A stretch of 43,126 nucleotides of DNA from Acidobacteriaceae bacterium (GTDB taxonomy: Bacteria; Acidobacteriota; Terriglobia; Terriglobales; Acidobacteriaceae), in the NCBI GenBank assembly GCA_003152195.1, contig PLZN01000084.1, positions 1 to 43,126 on the forward strand, written 5' to 3'. Below the pieces are notes generated by a model, which was not told the DNA's origin, did not search any database, and saw only the letters and a list, made by a program, of their open reading frames with translations. Made by a program: the position numbers and the translations under genes. Positions 15,689 through 23,639 of this stretch are shown here, piece by piece (within the stretch, counting starts at the first letter, position 1; each line of letters begins with the position of its first letter).

Positions 15689-17067
15689 AGAGCTTTGGCG
15701 CTCGCCAAGTCACGTGCGGCTGGCAAATCCATTGACGCCTCCGGACGAACGCTTGCCGGTTGAGCCCGGACCAGACGTGAAGCACGCAAGAGCCAGCTGA
15801 GGGACGCCACGGTCATCAAGGCGCCGAGAACCAGGCGCGCGCTATAAATCACATTGCGTCCAGCGCCCGGGACCATGGCGAACATCGGGTTGTATCCCTC
15901 GATCCAACCGGAGAGGAACATGATGGCGATGTAGCCGAGGGTGCTTCCGTGCCACATGATGAACGCCCATCTTGCGGCGAATATTTTGCCGTCTTCGCCG
16001 AGCAGAACAACCAGGAGAAAGATCAGGAGACTGGTGACGAAACCCGCCATGGCCATAAGCGCATGCCCTACCAGCCCGTCAGTGTATTTAAAATGGTCGA
16101 GCAGGCCAGGCAGGAAAAGGCACCACCCAGTAGGCACCAGCAATACCCACCAGCAGAGCCATCCGAGTTGCCAACGCCTGCTATTTGCGGGCCACTCGAA
16201 GGAACGATAGTAAGCGGGAATCAGTGGCACCCACAGCAGGACACTGCCCAGGCTGAGAAATTGTGCCGGGCGATGATGGCTGTTATTGCCCCGGCCAAGC
16301 GCGATACACAGCAGAACTTCCACGGCGAAAGCAGTGCCGGCGATAGAGCGCCAACGAGAGCTTGCCGGCTTTCTGTGGCTGATCGCAAATGGCAGCATCA
16401 GCAGTATGGCGACGATGGCTAACGTGGACTCAAGCTGGCTTGCGCCCGTCGGCCCTCCGGTAGCGGGATTCACCGGTGGGTAAACTCTCGGATCGGCCGA
16501 CCAGTAAAGGACCAGTGGCACCAGAAACAATAGCGCAAGCCCGGTGGTCTTGATCATGCGCACCAGGCGCGGTGAGTTCTCCTTATCGGTCCAATGGCAG
16601 CGCAGCGACCAGGCCAGCAACAGCCAAAGAAGGGCAATTGCGGTGGGAAAGAAGACGCGCGCATATCCCGTCCAATCGAGGAACAGTTTGCCGCTGGAGT
16701 GACCGGTCAACCATGAAAGCGATCCGACGGTGAGCGCCGCAGACCATGCCCAGAAAGCGGCACGGCTCCAGCGTGCCACCGGCTCAAGATCAACCTGGTA
16801 GACCTTCATCAAAAGTGCGGCCAGTGGCAGACTGCACCAGCCATAGAGTTGAAGATTAATGTGCACCGGCATCCAACGGCCGTACGTCCACTCCCCGAGC
16901 CAATTGTTCAATCCCGGAAAGAGCAAAAGCGTGGCCAGCAGCACGCCAACGAGATTCGCCGCGGCCAGCCAGGCAAGGCTGTGCCACGCGGCCGTAACAA
17001 ACACGCCAGGCCACTCTCCGTGCAGAGTGTCCTGCAAGTTTTCCCGGGCCAGCCCTTTAGGATTCAT
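15685..17067 (-). CDS. Divergent cbb3-type oxidase subunit I (CcoN)-like membrane protein
   Basis: 460 residues from the ATG at 17067, about 12 membrane helices. Similarity to CcoN is local: RWMPVHINLQLYGW (His69) resembles the helix II low-spin heme ligand region, TGHSSGKLFLDW the loop after helix III, NNSHH (264-265) could be the copper ligand pair, and LVGHALMAMAGF (His335) lines up with the helix X H-x-H region. There the second His is replaced by Leu. No obvious helix VI copper His is seen. It may therefore be a modified oxidase or a heme protein that does not reduce oxygen. It lies between the ABC ATPase and the MFS-CcoO fusion in one operon. Confidence 0.65.
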   Translation of the reverse strand: MNPKGLARENLQDTLHGEWPGVFVTAAWHSLAWLAAANLVGVLLATLLLFPGLNNWLGEWTYGRWMPVHINLQLYGWCSLPLAALLMKVYQVDLEPVARWSRAAFWAWSAALTVGSLSWLTGHSSGKLFLDWTGYARVFFPTAIALLWLLLAWSLRCHWTDKENSPRLVRMIKTTGLALLFLVPLVLYWSADPRVYPPVNPATGGPTGASQLESTLAIVAILLMLPFAISHRKPASSRWRSIAGTAFAVEVLLCIALGRGNNSHHRPAQFLSLGSVLLWVPLIPAYYRSFEWPANSRRWQLGWLCWWVLLVPTGWCLFLPGLLDHFKYTDGLVGHALMAMAGFVTSLLIFLLVVLLGEDGKIFAARWAFIMWHGSTLGYIAIMFLSGWIEGYNPMFAMVPGAGRNVIYSARLVLGALMTVASLSWLLRASRLVRAQPASVRPEASMDLPAARDLASAKAL

Positions 17068-17755
17068 AAGCCCGCCCGTCGTGCATCTCAACCAGGCGGT
17101 CGCATTGCTCGGCGAGTGCCCGGTCGTGGGTAGCCATCACTAGCGTGATCCCTTCGGTCTCGACGAGTTCAAGCAGCAACTCAAAGACCTGGCCGCTGGT
17201 GTGTTCATCAAGCGAACCCGTCGGCTCGTCTGCCAGCAAAATGCGCGGCCTGTTCATCAAGGCACGGCAAAGAGCCGTGCGTTGACGCTCGCCGCCGGAG
17301 AGCTTCTGGATACGTTGATCGAGCCGATGCGTCAAACCGGTGCGTTCCGTGAGTTGCATCAGACGCGCGTGAGCCTGGCGCCGGTTGGTCCCGGCGGCCA
17401 CTGTGGGAATAAGACAGTTCTCTTCGAGCGTGAGATCAGGAATTAGATTGTGCAGCTGGAAGACAAAGCCTACCTGATAGCGCAGCAGCCGCAATGAACT
17501 GCGGCTGAGCCGGAGAGGTGCTCCGTTCAAGGAAATGCTGCCGCGATCAGGCTCGTCCAGTCCCCCCAACAGGTGTAACAAGGTGCTTTTACCGCAACCG
17601 GATGGACCGCACAATGCTACCGTGCGACCGGCATGGGCGTGGAAGTCAACTCCATTCAGCACCTTGATGCTGCCGTTGTCATAGCTCTTCCAAACGTCCG
17701 CAGCACGCAGAACGGCAAGTTCGGACGAAGATGAATACTGTGCGGCATCACTCAT
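17057..17755 (-). CDS. ABC transporter ATPase, MacB/LolD-like
   Basis: 232 residues. Start set at 17755 because its ATG overlaps the permease stop (ATGA). Walker A is GPSGCGKST, the Q-loop region QLHNLIPDL, the signature LSGGERQRTALCRALMNRP and Walker B ILLADEPTGSLDE, followed by the switch His in MATHD. The sequence after the Q-loop and the pairing with an FtsX-type permease place it with MacB/LolD-type mechanotransmission transporters. These work on the cytoplasmic face to drive extraction or efflux of lipids, lipoproteins or peptides from the inner membrane. In this context the substrate may be a prenyl lipid or a complex component, which is an inference. Confidence 0.92.
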   Translation of the reverse strand: MSDAAQYSSSSELAVLRAADVWKSYDNGSIKVLNGVDFHAHAGRTVALCGPSGCGKSTLLHLLGGLDEPDRGSISLNGAPLRLSRSSLRLLRYQVGFVFQLHNLIPDLTLEENCLIPTVAAGTNRRQAHARLMQLTERTGLTHRLDQRIQKLSGGERQRTALCRALMNRPRILLADEPTGSLDEHTSGQVFELLLELVETEGITLVMATHDRALAEQCDRLVEMHDGRAYES

Positions 17756-18864
17756 TCGAAACGCAATGCCTCCACAGCGCGGATTCGGACGGCGTAGAAA
17801 GCCGGGTATAACGCTCCCGCGATCCCGGTGATACAGGCGAGCCCCACCACGGCGAGCATCACGTATAGCCTTACGTGAGCATCTACGTAGCCATGCAGCG
17901 CGGGCACAAACTTGAGTGCGAAGATTGCCATCCATCCAATCAGTAGGCCGGCGGCCGCACCGGCAACCGATACCAATGCCGATTCGCCAAAAATCATCCC
18001 CGCAATCTGCTTGTTGGAGAAGCCATTGACACGCAAAATGGCGATCTCACGAATTCTGGTGAATACCGACATGATCATCGTATTTGCAACCCCGAGGCCC
18101 CCAAGGAGAAGGCCGCATCCGCCTACCGCCCAGGCGGTCGCTGTCAGGATCTTGAATTGTGAATAAGACTGGTTGAACTCCTTGTCTTCCAGCGCAATCA
18201 GATTTGGGTACCTGGCTTGCACTGCGCGCTCGAACGCCGCTGCATTCTCCTTGTTCTTGAGCTTCACGGTCGCCACGGAAGACAGGCCTTGCTTGTGAAA
18301 GAAAGTCTGGGCGGTTCCCAGCGGCATAAACACGCCCCCGTCTTCAAACCCATTTGCTGTCCTGACAATGCCCAGGACATTAAAGCTTCCATGCCCGATC
18401 TGAACCCGGCTGCCGGACCTGGCATTCAGGAATTCGGCGGCGCGTTCTCCAAGCACGACCTGGGAATCGTCTTTAGCAAAGTCATCGCGGCTTCCCGAAA
18501 GCCAAGTGGCGTTGTGAATCCGCGCGTCGGAAGGAGTCACTCCGAAGCAGGTGATAATGGGATGATCGGAACTAGACACAATTCCGAACAGGACCGCATT
18601 AGCATGTTGCACCGTGGGCCACGCGCCGATCCGCATGACCGCTTCATCAGGCACGTTGCTGAAAAATAGATCCGAAACATTGCGCTCGAAAACGATCAGC
18701 TCGCTGTCGCTGGAAAGGATTCCGGAGAACATCGCGACCGCTCCCTGCAGAATCGTAACTACCGTGAGCATGGCGGCGACACTGAATGCAATACCAGCAA
18801 TGCTTATCAAACTGCGCACACGATGCCGCTGCAAGTTTGTAACAATCAGCTTGAAAAAGATCAT
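17752..18864 (-). CDS. MacB/FtsX-type ABC permease
   Basis: 370 residues. One helix near 17-40 (SLISIAGIAFSVAAMLTVVT) is followed by a periplasmic MacB core domain (about 45-240) and three C-terminal helices of an FtsX domain (about 243-365) containing FTRIREIAILRVNGFSNKQI, the usual coupling-helix region, and PAFYAVRIRAVEALRFE at the end. It starts in a 4-base overlap with the prenyl synthase stop and ends in a 4-base overlap with its ATPase, so all three are translated together. It has a four-helix topology without a second FtsX half, so it probably works as a homodimer. Confidence 0.9.
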   Translation of the reverse strand: MIFFKLIVTNLQRHRVRSLISIAGIAFSVAAMLTVVTILQGAVAMFSGILSSDSELIVFERNVSDLFFSNVPDEAVMRIGAWPTVQHANAVLFGIVSSSDHPIITCFGVTPSDARIHNATWLSGSRDDFAKDDSQVVLGERAAEFLNARSGSRVQIGHGSFNVLGIVRTANGFEDGGVFMPLGTAQTFFHKQGLSSVATVKLKNKENAAAFERAVQARYPNLIALEDKEFNQSYSQFKILTATAWAVGGCGLLLGGLGVANTMIMSVFTRIREIAILRVNGFSNKQIAGMIFGESALVSVAGAAAGLLIGWMAIFALKFVPALHGYVDAHVRLYVMLAVVGLACITGIAGALYPAFYAVRIRAVEALRFE

Positions 18865-19862
18865 AAGCCGCGTGCTGGCCTGGTGACTTCAAACCCTGCG
18901 ATCTCTTCGCGAAAGCGAAGACGAAGTTCCTCCATAAACGACAGAGATGGCAGACGCCGCTTCAGCCTATCCAGGACTCGATCTCCTAACCGCATGAGCC
19001 GCTCAATGCGGAGCAGGGAGTTCTTCGCGCCAAGATCCAGAGCGACATTGGGACGGTTCAGCCTTGCATCACGATCGGCAGTCTTGCCGGTTTGATCCGG
19101 CTTCTGGTAGACATCCTTGAGGTCGTCGAGAATTTGGTAGCTCAAGCCCCAGAAAACCGCGAGATGTTCGAGCATCCGCAATTCAGCTGCATGCGCTCCG
19201 CCGGCCAAGGCCGGCAGTACAAGCGAAAGCCTGATCAACGACACAGTTTTGCTGAGAGCAACCTTCTCTGAGGAAAAGCCGCCCTGGGCTAATCCCGCAT
19301 AGTGAAGATCCTGACTTTGGCCATTCAAGAGGCCTTCGACGCCCAGCCACTTTTCAACATAGGCCAGGGAGGCGGACTGCTGTCCTGGAGGCAAGCCTGC
19401 AAGCGCTTGCCAGAGCAGGGCGTACGCCCGATTGATGAGCGCCAAAGCCGCTAAAATAGCCGCCGCCTCTCCATAGACCTGGTGGACACATAGCGCCCCA
19501 CGACGCTCGTCTGCGTTGTCCATGCACGGAAGATCGTCGAAGAGCAAAGACGCACTGTGAAAATATTCGATAGCGATGGCTAACTCTTGCGCATGGTTAT
19601 CTTCTATTTTGTACGCAGCAGCCATCTGATAAACGAGTTGAGCTCGAACCATGCTGCCCGGGAGTTGCAGTACCTGGCACAGTGCGCCAAGCAGCTGGGG
19701 CTCGGTCCCAGCTGGTAGGCTTAGGCTGGAGGCAAAGGCCCTCAGCAATTGATTTTTCGGCAGAAAATTACTCGGTTTTACGGCTGTGGCCACGTGCTGC
19801 GGTCCTCGACGGTCTGCCGGATGGAGAGCGATAGCGTCCAATACGCTGAAATGCAGTCCCAT
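18861..19862 (-). CDS. Polyprenyl (isoprenyl) diphosphate synthase
   Basis: 333 residues from the ATG at 19862; a GTG at 19916 is possible. The first Asp-rich motif is LLFDDLPCMDNADERRG (Asp109, 110, 115) and the second QILDDLKD (Asp246, 247, 250), with GQSQDL between them. These define trans-isoprenyl diphosphate synthases, which condense IPP with allylic diphosphates. The DDLPCMD form is that of bacterial FPP/GGPP-type enzymes, so the product is probably C15-C20. An N-terminal extension of about 40 residues is unusual. It is first in the six-gene operon, facing yceI, and could supply a special quinone, heme side chain or lipid for the membrane complex encoded downstream. Confidence 0.85.
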   Translation of the reverse strand: MGLHFSVLDAIALHPADRRGPQHVATAVKPSNFLPKNQLLRAFASSLSLPAGTEPQLLGALCQVLQLPGSMVRAQLVYQMAAAYKIEDNHAQELAIAIEYFHSASLLFDDLPCMDNADERRGALCVHQVYGEAAAILAALALINRAYALLWQALAGLPPGQQSASLAYVEKWLGVEGLLNGQSQDLHYAGLAQGGFSSEKVALSKTVSLIRLSLVLPALAGGAHAAELRMLEHLAVFWGLSYQILDDLKDVYQKPDQTGKTADRDARLNRPNVALDLGAKNSLLRIERLMRLGDRVLDRLKRRLPSLSFMEELRLRFREEIAGFEVTRPARGL

Positions 19863-20019
19863 GCCTGCGGTTCTCTCTTCCTTGTTTCCAATTGCGTTTG
19901 ACCATGATCCCGGCACCGTCTTTGCACTGGACTTCCACTTTTGGCGGCTACTCCCTCATGTTTAGCTGACGGCTAGGCACTGGTTTGCGGCCGAACAGCG
20001 AAGACGCCTCACATTACAA

Positions 20020-20037
20020 GTCTTAGCCTATTAAGAT
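20020..20037. promoter_or_regulatory. Candidate BlaI operator 3a (divergent yceI / oxidase-like operon)
   Basis: GTCTTAGCCTATTAAGAT matches RTCTTAA-N4-TTAAGAY with one mismatch. It lies between the two divergent transcription units and begins exactly 33 bp before operator 3b. Confidence 0.65.
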
Positions 20038-20052
20038 TTCACTTGTCAAGAT

Positions 20053-20070
20053 GTCTTAACGAGTTAAGAT
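20053..20070. promoter_or_regulatory. Candidate BlaI operator 3b
   Basis: GTCTTAACGAGTTAAGAT is an inverted repeat with perfect TCTTAA/TTAAGA arms. TTGTCA at 20044-20049 could be a -35 element for yceI, with the operator filling the -35/-10 spacer. Confidence 0.7.
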
Positions 20071-20206
20071 ATCCAAAGGAGGCGTTTTGGTTGCCGCAGG
20101 AACTGCACAGAGTCCTCCGGGTTTCTGTCACTTTCGGAGGTTGTTGCCAAGCGGAGAGAGGGTGTCTGCAAGAGAAGCAACAAACCAATTTTGAATGGGA
20201 GTGTGT

Positions 20207-20785
20207 ATGCGTTGGTGTTTTGGAGTTTCTTTTCTTGCGCTTCTCGGTATCTCCACCGCGTTTGCTCAAACTGAGACGTTCACGGCGAAGCCTGACCAGA
20301 GCGAGGTTGCATTTTCATTGGGTGACGTGATGTATTCCGTTCACGGCACATTTCACGTTGAGAGAGGAAGTGTGCTGTTCGACCTTAGTTCCCCACAAAT
20401 GTCCGGTTCCATCGTTGTTGCCGCCGGAAGCGGTAAGAGCGGGAATGACACGCGCGATCACCGCATGAGCACGGACGTCCTCAATGCCTCACAGTTCTCG
20501 GACGCAACTTTCAGTCCCAAGCACATGAACGGCTCAATCTCCGCTCCTGGGGACTCTACTGTTCAAGTGGATGGGGTTTTTACGCTCCACGGCACACCGC
20601 ATGATTTGACCGTTCCGATGCAGATTCACATGGAGGGCGAAAACTGTACAGCAAAGACGCGCTTCATCATCCCGTACGTGAAGTGGGGGCTAAAAGACCC
20701 CAGCACTTTTCTCCTGCGAGTCGGCAAAGAAGTCGACATCAACATTACCCTTGTCGGTCAGCTGTCCGCAAAGACGGCGCAGTGA
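20207..20785 (+). CDS. YceI-family periplasmic isoprenoid-binding lipocalin-like protein
   Basis: 192 residues. Start at 20207 is supported by GGGAG five bases upstream and gives the signal peptide MRWCFGVSFLALLGISTAFA. The mature protein shows the YceI pattern: F.AKPDQSEVAFSLGDVMYSVHGTFH, a Lys/Asp-rich loop RDHRMSTDVLNASQFSDATF, VQVDGVFTLHGTPHDLTVPMQ, and a C-terminal strand VDINITLVGQL. YceI proteins are beta-barrel carriers that hold long isoprenoid chains in the periplasm. Being divergent from a prenyl diphosphate synthase operon, with shared operators in between, suggests it carries a product of that operon. This link is inferred. Confidence 0.88.
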   Translation: MRWCFGVSFLALLGISTAFAQTETFTAKPDQSEVAFSLGDVMYSVHGTFHVERGSVLFDLSSPQMSGSIVVAAGSGKSGNDTRDHRMSTDVLNASQFSDATFSPKHMNGSISAPGDSTVQVDGVFTLHGTPHDLTVPMQIHMEGENCTAKTRFIIPYVKWGLKDPSTFLLRVGKEVDINITLVGQLSAKTAQ

Positions 20786-20860
20786 GCTTGGTCCTAGCGC
20801 TGCAGTAGGTGCTTCCGTCTTGAACAGGAGGTTCCCATAGCTGCCCACGACGTTTGACCC

Positions 20861-21724
20861 GTGAAGAAAATGACGATGCAACAATTACCTCGTCGGCTGG
20901 TCATATCGGTGTTCTGCTTCGCTTTCTGTTCGGGCCATGTGCCGTACACAAGCGTATCCGCTCAAGGGCGACAAGCCTTGTCAGCGATAGAGATGGTCAG
21001 TCAGATGGTGCGGGCTGAAACTGCCGCGATGAGGAACCGCCAGCACTTTCTGTATCGAAGAGAAGTGAGGTCGGCACGCACCAAGGGCCATCTCTGGGAT
21101 GAGTTGGTGGTCGAGACTTCGGATGGGCGCATACAGCGTCTCATCTCTGAAGACGGTAAGCCTCTATCCGACAGACAAAGGAAGGCCGAAGGTAGCCGCA
21201 TCACTTATTTGGTAAGTCACCCGGAAGAATTCCACCGGGAAACCCAGGGACGTAAAGACGATGAGGCACGGATGGCTTCATTACTGAGAGAACTGCCACA
21301 AGTCTTTCTGTTCAAGACGGCCGGCTCGATGGGCGACTGTACACGCATCACTTTTCAGCCGAATCCGTCGTTTCAGGAGCAGAGCTATCAGGATCGCGTG
21401 GTTCACGCGATGTCAGGGGCGTTGCTCATTCATACGACGGACATGCGGCTATGCGGGCTGGATGCGCACCTCGAGCATAGAGTGGAGTTTGGCTTCGGAA
21501 TTCTCGGCGAGGTCAGTGACCAGAGCCACTTCTCCATCGCGCGCCAAGCGGTCTCTCCCGGCCAATGGAAAACGACAAGAGTTCGGGTGCATGTGGATGG
21601 AAGCATCCTGCTTTTGAAGAGCATCTCCCGTGATGAGGACTCGTTGCATTTCGGTTTCGAACCAGTTGCTCGTGACCTGACTCTGGCAGAGGCAGCGGCT
21701 ATTGTTTGCTCAAAAACCTTCTAG
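20861..21724 (+). CDS. Secreted protein of unknown function
   Basis: 287 residues. The N terminus (PRRLVISVFCFAFCSGHVPY) is a signal peptide. The GTG at 20861 and internal ATGs at 20870 or 20876 are all possible starts, none with a strong ribosome binding site. The mature part begins with a helical stretch (MVSQMVRAETAAMRNRQHFLYRREVRS) and continues as beta-rich segments (DELVVETSDGRIQRLISEDGKPLSD, VVHAMSGALLIHTTDMRL, VRVHVDGSILLLKSISRDED). This resembles acidobacterial secreted proteins without assigned function. It is 75 bases after yceI on the same strand and may be in the same unit. Confidence 0.65.
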   Translation: MKKMTMQQLPRRLVISVFCFAFCSGHVPYTSVSAQGRQALSAIEMVSQMVRAETAAMRNRQHFLYRREVRSARTKGHLWDELVVETSDGRIQRLISEDGKPLSDRQRKAEGSRITYLVSHPEEFHRETQGRKDDEARMASLLRELPQVFLFKTAGSMGDCTRITFQPNPSFQEQSYQDRVVHAMSGALLIHTTDMRLCGLDAHLEHRVEFGFGILGEVSDQSHFSIARQAVSPGQWKTTRVRVHVDGSILLLKSISRDEDSLHFGFEPVARDLTLAEAAAIVCSKTF

Positions 21725-21937
21725 ACGTGTTTCAGCTTGAAACGAGGACGATTCTCAAGCTTCGATCACTGAACGCGAGCGTTTGCCCCTCCAGACGGCC
21801 GACTGCCACGAGGCGAACGACCTCGATCGAGTTACGAGTCCAGCCAGTAGAGTCGGGACGACCGCGATCGGTATTACGTCAGAAAAGCACTCTATCTGGA
21901 TAACGTTGGCGTACGGCGAAAAGAAGGAGGATTTCAG

Positions 21938-23092
21938 ATGCAATGCGACAAGATCACCTATCGCGGCATCCTTCCGGGTGCTGAAGGAGTTACGGGTAAG
22001 AAAGCTATGGATTGGGATGCCATGACGCGCAGGACGCAGTGCGCGGAAGAACCAGGAGGTAGATTTGTGACAACAAGAAAGCCGCATAAAGAAGTTTTAG
22101 AAATTGCCGTGCTCCAGGAGAAGATCGAAGCACGGATTGAGGGCTGGTTTCGTACGGTCTTCGAGAACAGGAAGGTCCTTCTGGCTGCCCTTTTGATGAT
22201 TCTTCCATTCTCATGTGCTCAAGCCCAGTCCAACGCACAGATTGTCTTTCTAATCGTGATCGAGAACCACAACTGGATTGGTTCCGGCGGTATCTCGGGA
22301 AGCTCGGAAGCTCCCTACATTAACAAGACGCTAGTTCCTATCGCGGCCGTCGCAAACAACTATTTCAACCCATCGGGCAATCATCCCAGCTTGCCTAATT
22401 ATCTCTGGATGGAGGCGGGCCAGAACTTTGGCTTGCACGACGACGGACTACCCAGCCAGTATCATCAAAGCACGCACGCCCATCTGAGCGAGCTTTTGCA
22501 GAACGCGGGAGTTGCGTGGCGTGCCTACGAGGAATCTATCTCGGGAACGGACTGTCCGTTGGAGCCTCACGGGCCAAAAGATTCCAGCGGTAGTAACCTC
22601 TACCAACCTCAACATTTTCCACAGATTTACTTCGATGATATGACAGGTGCGCGGAACCCTGCCTCCTCCTATTGCATCCAGCGAGCAAGGCCACTCGCCT
22701 CACTCGCCAGCGATCTTAAGGAGAACAAAATAGGACGGTACAACTTCATCACGCCCGACATGTGTCATAACGGCCATGACCCTTGCGGTGGGAATAAGAT
22801 CGCACATATTGACGCCTGGTTGAAGGCCACGCTGCCGCTCATCTTGGAGTCCGCCCAATACAAGGCGGGTCACGTCGTCATCTTCATCACAGCGGATGAA
22901 GCGCAGAATGGCGATGGACCCATTCCGTTCCTAGCCCTTGGAAATGGTGTAAAGAAGGGCTACAGGAACGAGATCCGTTACACGCATAGCTCCCTGCTGC
23001 GAACACTGGAACAAATCTTCAAGGTAAGCCCGATGCTTGGGGGTGCAGCCAACGCTACCAGCTTGGAGGATCTGTTCTCCGTCTATCCATAA
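21938..23092 (+). CDS. Phosphoesterase (acid phosphatase / phospholipase C-like superfamily)
   Basis: Two in-frame starts have ideal ribosome binding sites: ATG 21938 (AAGGAGG, 7-base spacing) giving 384 residues, and GTG 22067 (AGGAGGT, 6-base spacing) giving 341. The membrane-export segment RKVLLAALLMILPFSCAQAQ sits about 75 or 32 residues in, long for a signal peptide. The catalytic domain shows IVFLIVIENHNW, NNYFNPSGNHPSLPNYLW, YNFITPDMCHNGHD and HVVIFITADEA, the alkaline-phosphatase-superfamily pattern of bacterial phosphoesterases such as AcpA and non-hemolytic phospholipase C. It probably cleaves phosphate esters or phospholipids in the periplasm. Confidence 0.75.
   Translation: MQCDKITYRGILPGAEGVTGKKAMDWDAMTRRTQCAEEPGGRFVTTRKPHKEVLEIAVLQEKIEARIEGWFRTVFENRKVLLAALLMILPFSCAQAQSNAQIVFLIVIENHNWIGSGGISGSSEAPYINKTLVPIAAVANNYFNPSGNHPSLPNYLWMEAGQNFGLHDDGLPSQYHQSTHAHLSELLQNAGVAWRAYEESISGTDCPLEPHGPKDSSGSNLYQPQHFPQIYFDDMTGARNPASSYCIQRARPLASLASDLKENKIGRYNFITPDMCHNGHDPCGGNKIAHIDAWLKATLPLILESAQYKAGHVVIFITADEAQNGDGPIPFLALGNGVKKGYRNEIRYTHSSLLRTLEQIFKVSPMLGGAANATSLEDLFSVYP
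22054..22069 (+). promoter_or_regulatory. Internal ribosome binding site before alternative GTG start
   Basis: AGGAGGT followed six bases later by an in-frame GTG, inside the phosphoesterase frame opened at 21938. This may produce a shorter form of the same protein. Confidence 0.5.
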
Positions 23093-23192
23093 CAATGTTG
23101 AGGCTATCGGATGAAGCGCGGGGGATCGATCGAAGCGGCTTGTTTCAACGGGTCCAGGCGCTCTCCAGCATCTGGCGCTGCGGAGAGATCGG

Positions 23193-23633
23193 TTACTGCG
23201 CCAGCTCCTTCAGCATTTCTTCCACGGTACGAACCCGGCCCATACGGGGGAAGATATTCCGCACCACAAAACCATGTGCCGCGGCGCTGACGCTGCTCAT
23301 CGCATCTTCGACGAAGATCAGCTCATAGCCTCGATCGTGGGCGGCACGTATGGTGGATTCGACACCGAAGTTGGTGGCGGCTCCGCCCAGGATGATCGTA
23401 CGGATTCCTCGCCGGCGTAGCTGCTGGTCGAGCTCCGTACCGTAAAAGGCGCCCCACTGCCGCTTCGTGATCAGCAGGTCGCTGGTCTGATACCCGCTCT
23501 CGGGAATGAGCTGGGAAGCGGTGGCTGGCGGTGGCGGCGCATTCGGATCCCGGCTGGGCGCATCGACCGGAAGATGGAGCGTATCGGTTACATCAACCCG
23601 AACATAGACTACGGTTCCACCCTTTGCGCGGAG
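23193..23633 (-). pseudogene. Isochorismatase-family hydrolase, 5' part deleted
   Basis: About 146 residues remain open, bounded upstream by an in-frame TAG at 23634-23636 and with no plausible start. The sequence reads KGGTVVYVRVDVTD, QTSDLLITKRQWGAFYGTEL, RGIRTIILGGAATNFGVEST and AHDRGYELIFVEDAMSS, a clear match to the C-terminal two thirds of isochorismatase/YcaC-type cysteine hydrolases. The usual catalytic Cys position reads Ala-Thr-Asn, as in the ATNFGVEST subgroup. The missing N-terminal part includes the first catalytic Asp. It abuts the similarly truncated TetR fragment, suggesting one deletion removed both 5' ends. Confidence 0.8.
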
Positions 23634-23639
23634 CTAGGC

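Noticed and set aside
20043-20330. 95-codon open frame before and across yceI, with AAAGGAGG near 20076
   Set aside because: Cys/Trp-rich irregular composition. It overlaps an operator and the yceI signal peptide in another frame. A short leader peptide remains possible but unsupported.
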